Below, one piece after another: positions 1 through 11,400 of a stretch of DNA of 64,000 nucleotides. Numbering within the stretch: position 1 is the stretch's first letter; each line of letters begins with the position of its first letter. Below the pieces are notes generated by a model. The model ran no database searches and was not told the origin of the DNA. It saw only the letters and a program-made list of their open reading frames with translations. Location: NCBI GenBank assembly GCA_963691655.1, contig OY829329.1:19358708-19422707 (forward strand). Reading direction: 5' to 3'. Both the position numbers and the translations under genes were made by a program. The stretch is from Toxonevra muliebris. Its lineage: Eukaryota; Arthropoda; Insecta; Diptera; Pallopteridae.

Positions 1-1209
1 AGTGAAATTAATAAAGTGAAATAAATAGAAGTGACGCCCTCTTTTTTGTTCACTGACGTCTGCCGAATTTGAAAATTATTCTCTTACTTCTCCCAAAACA
101 TTTGAATTTCAGAAGTAAATATAAAAAAGTATTAACCCATTGGTACCAGCACAATATATAAATAAAATAGAAACATTTTTAGACATTGATAAACGAGATC
201 TTCGAAAGCGTTTGTAACAACCATGTGCATAATGTGAACCAAGGATTTAACCCAAAACTTAAATTTTGTTTGTTATGTATGCCATTCAAGTAAGAAATCT
301 GCCTCTCCGAAATTTAAATAAAATAAAGAAAAAAGTAATAATGAGAACATTTTTAAAGAAGTAAATTGTAAAAGTATTGTATTTTGTTTATTTAAATATT
401 TTATAAAACCACACTCTACAAAATATTTTGAGAGCTTTTATTTCAGAAAAAAAAAACAACAAACGAAAAGTTTATTGTTTTTTGATATTTTTATTTCATT
501 TATTTATTTGTGTACAGCTGAAAAAAATGGGTTAAGACAGTTTTCTCCCATTAACAAAATTATTTGTCAACATTTATTGAGCGAATACCTGTCATAATTG
601 TCAATTCTCAGAAGACCTGAGAATATTTCAGATTACTTTCTGTTATCTGGCATACTGTATACTGTGGGTGGAGGAAACTTTGTATTTTGTTTCGAAAGTG
701 AAATGTTCCTAAAACGAATAATTCGAAAGTGTAGTGAAATTTTCAAATTTTGAGAGTGCACATTACGACTGTGGAATTTCGGTAATTGTGTCTGCAATAA
801 CCTTAATTTTTTCAACCAAATTTACGTTTTTATAATCAACCCCAAAAAGAAATGTCAAAAAGGAAATGATAGGTAAGAAGGTGCAGTTAAAATAAGTCAA
901 TTTAATTCAAATTTAACTTTTTACATTTTTTTATTAAAACTATAAATATCCTGTAACAGCCACGCCCATGTTTAAGGTATATAAAGTTCTGCCGCACTCG
1001 AACTCAGCTTTTGAGATTTTTAATATTCTACTGCTGATAACATCTACAATTTAGCGTCGATAATTCAAAATAAAAATACACATGCCTTTTTGTAGACTTT
1101 AAAGTACCCTTCGATAAAGTGCCATGAAAAGACCTAATTTATAAATCATTGTATATAAAACTAGCATCTCCGTCAAAATGATTAAGTTCATAAAGAGTAT
1201 ATCCTACAT
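1..1209. other. AT-rich intergenic stretch, no gene seen
   Basis: Only short open frames of low-complexity composition occur here. A TATA-like box at about 979-986 followed by TCAG at 1004-1007 resembles a core promoter, but no open frame or splice-compatible exon follows before the retrotransposon debris at 1255. I see no conserved protein signal on either strand. Confidence 0.5.
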
Positions 1210-1254
1210 CAGCAGTGTGGACAGATAGTGAATTGTAGCTTCGTTACTGTGTCG

Positions 1255-3115
1255 GGAGTGAAGCAAGTATGTCTTTTATCACCTCTGCTGTTTGCTCTGT
1301 ATTTAAATGATCTACAGCAGAGGTTCTCAGCTGTGTTCATCCTACGCCCCCCTTTTCGAATTCGTGGCAAACCCGCGCCTCCGCTACTTTGATTTTCACA
1401 CAACAGTTTTTTTTTTGCTGGTTTACCATTTTTGAAATTAAATCATACCCGCCTTGATAAAGTTCTAGTTTTTCCGTAGTTTGGACGAGACTCTGGCTAG
1501 TTTGCGTCAAAGATATTTTATTATTTAGTAGTTGAATAGTTCCTCGTGAGTAAAACTAGGATGGTGAAGTTTTAGTTGGAAATTCGCTAGCATAAACTAA
1601 CCAAATATTTAATAAATAGAATCAATCATGCGTTATCTTAAGTTATTCCTAATGGTAAAGTTTTTGATGGTAAAAGGTAGTCCAGAAATTAACCAAAGGC
1701 AAAAACACTGTTCAAATTTATTTGAACTTAAGTTCTTTGAAAATGGTATTTTACATTCGATTTTTTTTAATAATAGTTTTTAACAATTTATCGTATTTTT
1801 GCGATTTAAAGCTATTATCGATGCGAATTCGGACCATTTTCGATGCGTATCTACTGCGAACTTCGAAAACGCAAAGGGCGCACACTATTGCGATTTCTTC
1901 ACATTGAAGTCGTAACAACTGATTTTCATTTCTTTCTGCCACATACAAGAGATTTTTAGTTGAGATTTCTACCAGTTCAATTAACTATTAAGTTAAATAT
2001 AAATATTAGAATAATAGTATTAATATACAAAATAATATCAAACATTTCTGAATTTGTTTCTTTTTGTTCACTTTCTCTTCTTCTTTATTTTGTTAATTGT
2101 CGGTATGAAAACCCAGCAGTTTGCGTTTTCGGGATGACAAAAGAGGGGAACTGTGAATGTTCGAAAAAAAAACGATGCGTCAAAATCGCAGATGTGTGTG
2201 CACGCTCATATAAAACAATGGGTTGCATTGTTGTAATTTCTTACGTTGCGGATTCGCACCGTTAAAGTCGCAACTGTGTGTGCTTACCTTAAGTCAGAAA
2301 TGGAAAATGTGAAGCTAAAAGGTGCATATTGTAGGTTTTAATATATAATATGAAAGAAAAAATAAATTATATTTTTAAATGCAAAATATTTTAATTACGG
2401 CGCATTACAGAGTATTCAAATATTTGTTTATTGAAATATCTCTGCGCCTCCCTTCAAATCTGTCTACGCCACCCTAGCGCCCCACCACTTGAGAACCACT
2501 GATCTACAGGATTAGATCGGTGGAGGAGCATGAATAGAGGAGCTTAACATTCAGCTGCTAATGTTTCCAGAAGACATCCTAATACTGGCAAATGAAATTC
2601 AGACAACGATTGATAACCTGTTTGGATGAATACTGTAAGACATGTCATATAGAAGTAAACATGTCAAAGTCGGAAATTGCGATATTCAAAAATGGTGGTA
2701 AACTATCGAAGTTTCAGAAATGGAGTTTTCAACCTTTAAAAAACACTTTAGAATACTGCTATTTAGGAGTCACTCTTACACCAAAATTACATTCAGAAAA
2801 TACGTAGAAAAAATATATCTATTAGCGGAAAATAGTCTGAACGACATGGAATAGCTTTCTAACGAAACCTAACATCTCCATTAAATCAAAATAGAAATTA
2901 TTCCTAGCTGTCTGCAGAGCAATTCAAACATATTGAGCTTAAGTTGGCGGTTTGCGCTATTTGATAAAGTAAGCAAAATATAATTGTATTTCATAAAGAA
3001 CATTTTAAGACTCCCAAGATGTACTCCAACGTACATTGTCATGCTGAAAACTGGCACAGAATGTGACTATATATATGTATACTTTAGATTTAGGTTTGTA
3101 TATTCTGGAGAGCTT
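1255..3115 (+). pseudogene. non-LTR retrotransposon reverse transcriptase remnant, split by a hAT-type insertion
   Basis: Conceptual plus-strand translation at 1255-1317 gives GVKQVCLLSPLLFALYLNDL, the RT motif before the catalytic block. After the insertion at 1318-2501 the coding trace resumes with FPEDILILANEIQ at about 2567-2605, a decayed version of the ADD catalytic motif (the double Asp is now Glu-Asp). It continues with EYCKTCHIEVNMSKSEIAIF and YCYLGVTLTPKL at about 2620-2785, and ends with IKNILRLPRCTPTYIVMLKTG near 2993-3056. Stops and frameshifts are frequent, so it is dead. It is a LINE-type RT; I cannot fix the clade by eye. Confidence 0.75.
1318..2501. mobile_element. hAT-type non-autonomous element with 8-bp target duplication
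   Basis: The termini are inverted repeats: CAGAGGTTCTCAG at the left, and the right end reads CAGTGGTTCTCAAG in reverse complement. The octamer ATCTACAG flanks both sides exactly (1310-1317 and 2502-2509). An 8-bp duplication with CAG-type ends is the hAT signature. The element lies inside a reverse transcriptase remnant, and removing it plus one octamer rejoins the LYLNDLQ reading. No transposase is visible within its 1184 bp. Confidence 0.85.
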
Positions 3116-3263
3116 AGTAAGCCATCACAGATCATAATCCATTCACAATTAGTATATCTAACGGTTAGAATATTATCCATATTAAAATTCTCCCCTTTTG
3201 TTAGTTCAGGGTAAAAAAAAAACACAAAATTTAAAAACAAAACACAAATAGAAGATTTGAACT

Positions 3264-5178
3264 TTATTTCTTTTTTCTATCTTGTGTACATTTCGGGCAA
3301 AACCATTTTCCTTTCGGTTTTGTTGTAAGTCCAACGCAAGCAAAATGAAACCATTCAATTGGACACTGAAATAATAGTAAATGATGATAGTAAATGATTT
3401 GCTTTGCTAAGGAAATGCATGTCTCTAACTATACTTACATCTGGATTATCACATCCAATCATTTCGCCATAAGACACTTGATGGCACAGACAATACGTTG
3501 GCTCATTTGGATCAACAGGCATGTCCAAAACATCACTTGGATGGGTAGCAGCAGTGTGGCATGATTCTTTTTCCGAGTCGTCTACATCAGCATTTTTCTG
3601 AAATTATAAATGTAAATTTTAAAATTTTAGTTTTACAGTTTACCCTCTAATAAACTGAAACAAGGATCATTAAATTAGAGGATAAGTATAAATCTGACAA
3701 AAGCAAACACAGGCTTAAAAGAACCCATAATATTATATAAAATTAAAAAAAAAAAAAAGAACAAATTGGTTGCTTTTGTACTTTATATCTGTGCTTTAAA
3801 GGCATGAGTTTTATTGAAGATTTATTTCTAGTCAAGCAAAAATTAAAAAGTGATAACAGTTTCTTCACCTTAAAAGCACCGATATAGATATTTTATCGAA
3901 TAATGTAATGAAATTGAAATGAGCCAATGAGGTAAATGAAAACTTTTTAATAAATAACTATATATAAAAGCATGCGTAAACCAAAACGCCATACGTATGT
4001 ATGCATATCGCACTATTTCAGCAAAACACCAAATTTTAATGCTAAATCAAATCTACATTATGTTGTAAAAAAAAAGTTAAAAATGAAAAAAATGAGTATA
4101 TGAGCAGATGATTACCTTTTGACCCCCCTTGCGTGTTTCTTTTTCTTGATTTACCTTCTGCTTTTTCTTTTTGCTACCTTGCCCACCGGACGTACCAGCA
4201 GCTGCACCACCAGTAGTATTTACACGTGACTCTTCCTCTGACGAACCAAAACCACCTGTGCGCTTTTTTTTACCACTTGCTTTAGTATCCTTAGTCTTTT
4301 TACGACCTTCTAAACGTTTTATAAATGAGAGAAAAAAACAAAAAACAAATTAAAATCACCTTAAATCATCAATTGGGCTTGCATTCAATCTTACTCTTGA
4401 CTACAGCCTCTTCTGATTTGCTACGTGTAGATGATGCTTTCTCTTGTATTTCACCTTCAAATCGTGCCAGATCATTGTCAAGTCGACGTATTTGCTTATC
4501 TACGAGCTCATATGTTTGTATAGCTAATTGTACTTTATCATCACTGTATTCTTTAGCTTTTCCAAATAGGGCCTGTATATCCATTAGACGTTCTTTCCGT
4601 TCATCTTCTGTCATATTGTGTGCACCGTCCGCCAGTTTATGCATAAATTCTTTAGCATGGCTGTCGATGCTTTTCATTGCAGTCTGTGCCCGATCGTCCA
4701 ATTTTCTCATTAACTTAAAGTTACGCTCAAGTTCTGTGGGCAGAGATTCCAATCCTGCAGTGGATAATACTATAATTGGTGTTTGCATAAGATAAAAGTA
4801 AAAAATAAACAAGAATAAAATAACAAAAATATCTTCCAATTAATATTAATTTGATTATATTCTAGTTTGGCCTGTAATGTAAAGCGGATCTACACTTAAA
4901 CTGTTATGGCACATGGACCGCTGCCTGATTAATACCAAATTTTTGTTTTTTTGTTAAATCTATAACAAAAAAACGTACAAAGAATAAATGTACAGAAATT
5001 TATATATTCATTTATTTACAACCTACGAATTTCCAGCATAAATGATGTGAAATCTCCCAAGTTTGTGATGATGTCGGCATATGAATTTATGTTTGCGCGG
5101 CCCATATTTTTCGTTACTTTTCTTATAAATTTATAACTTACCATCGAGATAATTTTCTAAGTAAATTGCAGAAGACAT
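3264..5178 (-). CDS. Ing5: inhibitor of growth protein, ING4/5 type (PHD-finger chromatin reader)
   Basis: Five coding exons: 5178-5142, 4754-4395, 4309-4116, 3597-3439, 3365-3264. All introns are GT-AG and all phases join, giving 283 residues. The protein starts [18 protein letters not shown], the conserved ING N-terminal helix domain (about 1-110). A Lys/Gly/Ser-rich linker with nuclear-localisation-like KKKR and KKKKQK follows. The C-terminal PHD finger has all ligands in C4HC3 order (C233, C235, C246, C251, H257, C260, C273, C276) and the aromatic-cage residues Y232 and W255. In the family the PHD binds H3K4me3 and the N-terminus recruits a histone acetyltransferase complex in the nucleus. 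The stop codon overlaps AATAAA (3267-3262), a possible polyadenylation signal. Length and intron pattern look intact. Orthology to Drosophila Ing5 rather than another ING rests on overall resemblance. Confidence 0.95.
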
Positions 5179-5411
5179 TTTTTGTTTATTTATCTCATTT
5201 ACAAATTTACTTTATCACAAATTTCTAAACATCCACCATTTAAATGTAAATTAAATTATTGTGTATGTCAATGCTACCAGAATTTCTAAATGTCCATCAA
5301 AAATTTGTAAAACCAAAAACAAAATAATAATGCTACCAGATGAATCAACTAATAATTTGTGCCCAAAACACTTGTCAGACCAATCTTAACAAGTGCGTAT
5401 GCGTAAAGCTC

Positions 5412-6226
5412 TAATTATAGAAACTTAACGTAACGTAACAGCGCATAGAGAACTGTCACATAGAATTCTCTTTCATATACTTTATATGTATCTGATTATA
5501 GAAACTTAACAAAACTTAACGTAACATAGAAGTCTGTTGAATTTAGATTTCTTTACTGTTATCTTAAGTGACATTTCACAAAATTAGCTGTTTTCTGAGT
5601 TTTCATGGAAATTAAAGGCAAGATTTTTTTAGCTGTTGTGCTATGTTTTTATACTCAGCATTATACCTAAAACACAATTATGCTTTGCGGTTGCTTTGCT
5701 TTGACATTTAAAGTAGAATCATGTGCATTCATTCGTAGCAAAACAGGCTTTAGATCGTAAAGACGATCAATGCAGCTGAAACGCTGCGAGTAGAGTTACT
5801 CTCTACTTTCAACGCTTTTTAGCAGTTGTTGTGGTTGTTCGATGTTATTGTTTTTTTCAAAGTGCGAATCAGGAAAAAGAAAATACGGGTGTTGTGCTTA
5901 AAAATCATAGATTAAATATGTATAATTGAATGTGATTTGTTACGAATAAAATAAATTCTTTTGGGGGGCATTTAATTTCTTTGGTGCTTTTTGTATAAGT
6001 TTTCGGATCCATTGTCTTTGTTGCTCAGACGTTTGTTGCTGTTTGTGGATTGAGTAACCACCATATGCCATGAGAGCAAAAAGCTTGAAATCAATTAAAT
6101 CATCAGCATCCGAATCCATAATTTAGTAATTATATTTCATTAATAAAGCAAAGCTTGATTGTGTTTTAGGCATAAAGTTTTGCTATGCGCTGCTATGCTA
6201 AGATATGTTACGTTAAGTTTAATTAC
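5412..6226. mobile_element. PIF/Harbinger-like element with long terminal inverted repeats
   Basis: The left end (about 5412-5448: TAATTATAGAAACTTAACGT then GCGCATAG) is matched in inverted orientation by the right end (about 6184-6226, which also contains CTTAACGTAAC and CAGCGCATAG). The repeat units CTTAACGTAAC recur at 5427 and 5507. The interior carries a 59-residue open frame that looks like a Harbinger transposase N-terminus. The exact boundaries and a 3-bp target duplication cannot be fixed by eye. Confidence 0.55.
5940..6119 (-). CDS. 59-residue open frame, probable Harbinger transposase N-terminal fragment
   Basis: An uninterrupted frame starts with ATG at 6119 and stops at 5940. 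It opens MDSDADDLIDFKLFALMAYG and continues with a Gln-rich stretch and RQWIRKLIQKAPKKL. An acidic start followed by a basic Trp-containing block is typical of the N-terminus of PIF/Harbinger transposases, and the frame sits between the inverted repeats of a candidate element. It lacks any DDE domain, so it is a relic or a truncated product. I would not treat it as a host gene. Confidence 0.4.
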   Translation of the reverse strand: MDSDADDLIDFKLFALMAYGGYSIHKQQQTSEQQRQWIRKLIQKAPKKLNAPQKNLFYS

Positions 6227-6520
6227 TCAGCGCAATTGTACGTGTGTTTCAGTCAGTTCAATAAAAAAAGAGTGTGGGCATGAGTCATTTTGGTGGTAAG
6301 AATTTTGATTATTACACTAGGCTGGAAATGTTGGTATGGTAGTTACGCGCACGTACTTATAATTCAAAAGATTCTACGTCGTTACGAATCCAAAATATTC
6401 CACTTCAACAATAGTTTTCTTGTAAATACAAAATGGCAACTGATTATATTCGCAACTATGTTTAGGGCACTACGTACTTGTTTAAGTTGGGTAATGATAA
6501 AAATTGCCTTTAAATATTCA

Positions 6521-6640
6521 CTGATAATTTAAACTTTTTACACAAAATAAAAACTTCTTCAATTTACAATGAGCTGATCACTGATAATTTAAACTTTTCA
6601 TACAAAATAAAAACTACTTCAATTTACAATGAGCTGATCA
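6521..6640. repeat. 60-bp tandem duplication
   Basis: Two adjacent copies, 6521-6580 and 6581-6640, begin CTGATAATTTAAACTTT and end GAGCTGATCA, with about three differences. No coding or regulatory role is visible. Confidence 0.85.
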
Positions 6641-6794
6641 CAATAAACCATGTGCGAATCCACTCTACGGTGAAACTAGAAATAAATCTAAATCGATCGA
6701 AAATCGTTGGCGGTTAAAACGCTGCTGCCGCTATTCTTTACCATTTCATGTGAATTGCTGAGATTTGGTGAGAAAGCGGTATCTATCTTTGTAC

Positions 6795-7712
6795 TAGGGA
6801 TGTGCAAATCGTTTTTGACTTTAATCGAAATCGATTTTTAGTCGACTTTTAGCACAAAATTTCCACTTTTTATGATCGATTTTAAATTGCCAAACTTGAC
6901 CGAAAGTCGACTTTTAATATGATTTGCATAGTATTGCATGTACATAGGGAGAATTAGTTTCTGCTTTTTATATTATTTATTAACTCTGAACATGTTCAAG
7001 GTTCTTAGTAATAAAAGATGTATTAATAATCTACTAGTACCTCTCTTTTTTGTTCCCATTTCAAAAAATGCACTTCTAAAATGTTCCTTTTACTTGTCGA
7101 AAATTCAAAAGGACTACTGTTTGAAAAAATGCATCTACCTCTAAATACTTCTACCATGGGCTATCCCATTCACTCGTTCAAAATTCACATACGAAGACGA
7201 TTAATAAATGTCAAATAATATCGCCGGAATAAGTAAAAATACGATGAACGGAATAATGGAAGGGATGGGGGGAGAAAGGATCGGCTGGTTGCACTAAGGT
7301 CATATAAACTGTACGCAATTTAAAACAAACCAGTTACTTTAAATTACTTATTATATATTCCATCCAATAAAAATAATAGGTTGAACATGTGTTCTATAAA
7401 CCTACCTATATATCTGGAAAATAAATTTTACAAGAACCCTGTTTTGAACTGTACTTCTACAAAACCAATGTATTTTTAAAAATCTGATTTTGACTCGCAC
7501 GCAACGGCTCATATATTGTAAATAAATACACATACATAAATAATTCATATCAAAATTCTCTTGTTTTGTTTTTTTTTTATTCCATGCAACAAAAATTCGA
7601 AAAAAGTCGATTAATCGATTTTCATGAACTTAAAAAGTCGATTAATCGACCTTAAATTTCTGATCAATTCAAAAGTCGAAAATCGATTTTTCTTTCCAGT
7701 TGCTCATCCCTA
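6795..7712. mobile_element. hAT-type element with perfect 8-bp target duplication
   Basis: The left terminus TAGGGATGTGCAAATCG and the right terminus CAGTTGCTCATCCCTA form inverted repeats. The octamer CTTTGTAC lies on both sides (6787-6794 and 7713-7720). Subterminal zones are rich in AATCGATTTT-like palindromic motifs at both ends. The 918-bp interior has no recognisable transposase, so it is non-autonomous. Confidence 0.85.
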
Positions 7713-7810
7713 CTTTGTACGCCGCAATTGTGGGTAGACCAATACAAAACTTTTTCTTTTAAATATCGTTTTTTTTCAGGGGTTATAGCGGATTTTGTTA
7801 TTCAAAACCT

Positions 7811-7863
7811 GGCAGCACTGTTTGTGTTCGCTTGAATAAAAAATCATTCCCAACAATCAGCTG
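7811..7863 (+). promoter_or_regulatory. candidate promoter motifs upstream of the ceramidase gene
   Basis: GGCAGCACTGTT at 7811-7822 fits the fly core-promoter motif KNNCAKCNCTRNY. An E-box core CAGCTG inside CAATCAGCTG lies at 7858-7863. Both are about 550-600 bp before the first ceramidase codon (8413) in otherwise AT-rich sequence. Fly housekeeping promoters often pair such motifs. The transcription start itself is not visible. Confidence 0.3.
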
Positions 7864-8412
7864 CTTGAGAATAGTTTTGAAGTAAATAAAAATAATTTTT
7901 CCGATGAAAAGAACAGTCGAATGTGTAAAGCGAATTGTATATGTTGTTCGCAGAATAAATTGCGCGGGTTTGCAATCTGATAAGTTAATTTTGCATTGTT
8001 TTTTGTTGACATCAATATCGTAAAATCATTGAGCTAAAAAAATTTCACAATTTGTTGTCAAACAAAGAAAAACCAAATAGCTATAAAATGTTCGAGTTCA
8101 TAATGAAAAATTTGTAAAAGAACCTTACATAACTAATAAACTGTTTGCAATAATTACATCAGAAACCAAAAAAAAAAAATTGCACAATTGCATAAAAATA
8201 TTGCCCTTCGATGCGTAAATAAGGCCACGGCTACTACTTGTGTATATTCGTCATATATTTATGTGTGCATATACATACCATATATATGTACAACAGTTTG
8301 TAAATTGAAGAGAAAGAATAATAGAAAGTGCTCGTCATTATACTTCTTTCACACTTATTTTGCGTATTAAATCCTGGCGGCTTTGCAAAGTAATAGCATA
8401 GATTTTTACACC

Positions 8413-11400
8413 ATGGTTTGGGAGCATCTTCGTCCAGGCAGTTCACCCGTTGATTGGTGTGAGGGTAATTATTTGATATCCTCAAATATCGCAGAATTTG
8501 TAAACGTGGTACGTTTTAAATATTTATAATCATAAAACATTTGTTTTAATTATTAATCAAATCTAATTAAGGTAGTAAAATACAAACGATTTTAAACATT
8601 TTTAAATTTCAAATTTACGTATAGTCCAGTCTAGGAAAGAGTTGCCAGATATTTTTTACACTGCACCGCCATTTAGTCCTTCCGAAATCGATTTATTTTT
8701 TGCATTGCATTTTATTTAGAAGTTAGTAAGAATAACTTATTATTATTAAGAACCAGTAACATTTAGTGACCAGAAAATAATAATACAATAAATAATAATA
8801 TCGTCAGTGCTATGCTAAAATCAGGAATGTAGCTGTTTTGAGAAAACTTTTTTTAAATTACATTTAAATTGACACTTTCGTGAAAATTTTACGAATTTGC
8901 GATTGATAACAAATAAACAATTTTTCCAAAGTATTAAAATTTCATATTCTTGGTTTTGTCATCACACCGACGATATTAGCTCCGTTCCCGTATTACAACG
9001 CGGGTGAACGCGTTCGCCCAAAACAACAAAGTGTAAAACAATCAGCTGATTTGTATTTATCAGCTGTTTTGCTTTTTTGAAAATCAGACTGGGGATTTAG
9101 TGAATAAATTTCGCTCTTCACTACTTTTAGTGCCAATGGGAGTAAGGCTGTTGTTTTCATAATTTTACAGATTGGACTTTTTGGGTTTAAAGGGTTTAGA
9201 TAAGAGGGAGGTTTATTAGTCTCAAATTCTGTTAAAATTAATATAAGGCTTTGGGAAGACAATCTATATTGTACGAATTCAACTTAGTGCAATACAATTT
9301 TAACTTACACTGAGTCGCCAATTGAGCTCTTTCCTTTTTACTAAACGTTTAGTGGTAGTGGGGAATAATTTCCACTAGTTTTGTGGTAGTTGGTTTCGAT
9401 TTGCACTACCACTAAACGTTTAGTGATAGTGAGATTTTATTTCCACTACCACTAAAGGTTTAGTGGTAGTTAGTTTTTATTTCCACTACCACTAAAAGTT
9501 TAGTGGTAGTTGATTTTTATTTTCACTGCCAATAAAGGTTTAGTGGTAGTTAATTTTTACTTCCACTACCACTAAAGGTTTAGTGGTGGTTGATTTTTAT
9601 TTCCACTACCACTAAATGTTTAGTGGTAGTTGATATTTATTTCCACTAATACTAAAGGTTTAGTGACAATGAGATTTTACTTCCACTAAATGTCTAGTGG
9701 TAGTTGATATTTATTTCCACTAACACTAAAGGTTTAGTGACAATGGGATTTTATTTCTACTACCACTAAAGGTTTAGTGGTTGTTCATTTTTATTTCCAC
9801 TACCACTAAAGATTTAGTGGTAGTTAATTTTTATTTCCATTATCACTAAATGTTTAGTGGTAGTTATTTTAATTTCTACTACCACTAAAAACTGAAAATT
9901 ATAGTGCAGTCAAAATTTAGTGACTAGATCTCCAGTCTGGTGAAAATATATTGAAAATTTTAAATTAATAAATAAATAATTTTTAGAAAAATTAGTGATA
10001 TTTAAAATGGAAAATGCTTAAAAGTCATTTGAAAATTAATTAATAGTATATTAGTTGATTTTTTAACTACATTCTCCACAAGTTAATGACGCAATTGTCT
10101 GTTCAACTTCTGACGCTGTAGAAGCTTCTTCCATTTCTGAATAATGCAAATGGTGATTGTGAACCAGAAGATTCTACAAAAGTAGACAGGCGACAATTTA
10201 TGTTTAATTTTTTCATTACTTATTTATATTCTTGTAAGATTTATCAAATATCACAGAAACTTTATTTTTTGAATTTAACTGTCGTTAAAATTTCACTTTT
10301 TGTTTCGTGCGTTCGTGGTTTTGTGCGTTCCCGTACTTTTGTGCATTTTTGTGTATCAGAGAGAGCATTTTTCGTTTACTATCAGTTTACCACAGACTTT
10401 ACCCAAAAAGCACGGTTTATATTATTTAGGCTAAAAAAAATAAAAAAATGAGAGAAAAAGAAAGAAAGGAAAGAGAGACCTAATACATTTTTGTTGTCAA
10501 ATATCTGCTTCCAGTGAGTACTTTTTCGGCACTGTGTTTTTTTTAGTTATCTTAATCCTTTACATGATAGTAACGACTATTTTCAATATTTAGATTTAAA
10601 ATAAAAATTAAAACTTTGCGTATTTTTGTAGGTATATGCTTTTTTCAGGTTTTTGATTAAAAAAAAACTAAAACTAAGAAAAATATCGCATTATTTGCAA
10701 CTTATTAACATGTTTGTACATACTTTACTTACCTAAACTAAGTGTTATTAATAAGTTTCAATTACTTTTCTCACATTCAATGCATACATATTAAAAAAGA
10801 ACTATTTAAGTCTAAAGCGTTGTTTTAAAAATAAGTTTTAACAAATTCTTTTGAATTAATAGGCAATTTTAGCAGGTGCGCGGTACTACGTTCCGCCGTC
10901 CGTGATTCGGAAAATTTACTTAGGCTTTTACTAAATGATTAAATCCATTCAGTATAAACTGATGAAATTATTTCAAAAATTTAAATTGTAATGAATTATT
11001 TAAAAAATTACATTTGGCTATTCTCATTTGCTTAAATGAAATGAATGATAATCGGTATAAATACATTATTATTTTGAAAATATTAAATTTTTTTGCAAAG
11101 TGTTGCAGTCGTTAAACGTTTTAATTTTCACAATCACCGAAAAATAATAGAACATTCGTTTGTTACATAAAAACATGAAAAATTTTCAGCGAATTGAAAT
11201 TATTATTGTGATTTGTTATTCACAAATACAAGATTTCATTTTTTTTTTTAACTCATTTTTTTACAAGCATAGCCTCGTCAACGTATAATTTGTTTATAAT
11301 CCATCTCCATACTACATATAAATATTATTGAATGCATGCAAGTTTAATTCTCTAATTATGTTTGCTTTACACAATCTTTTATTACTGTCCATATGTAATG

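Noticed and set aside
979..1010. TATA box with TCAG initiator-like spacing
   Set aside because: No open frame or exon follows; TATA-like strings are common in such AT-rich DNA.
4325..4795. 156-residue plus-strand frame
   Set aside because: Antisense shadow of Ing5 exon 2.
8993..9262. 89-residue minus-strand frame in ceramidase intron 1
   Set aside because: No recognised domain; it overlaps palindromic CAGCTG-rich non-coding sequence.
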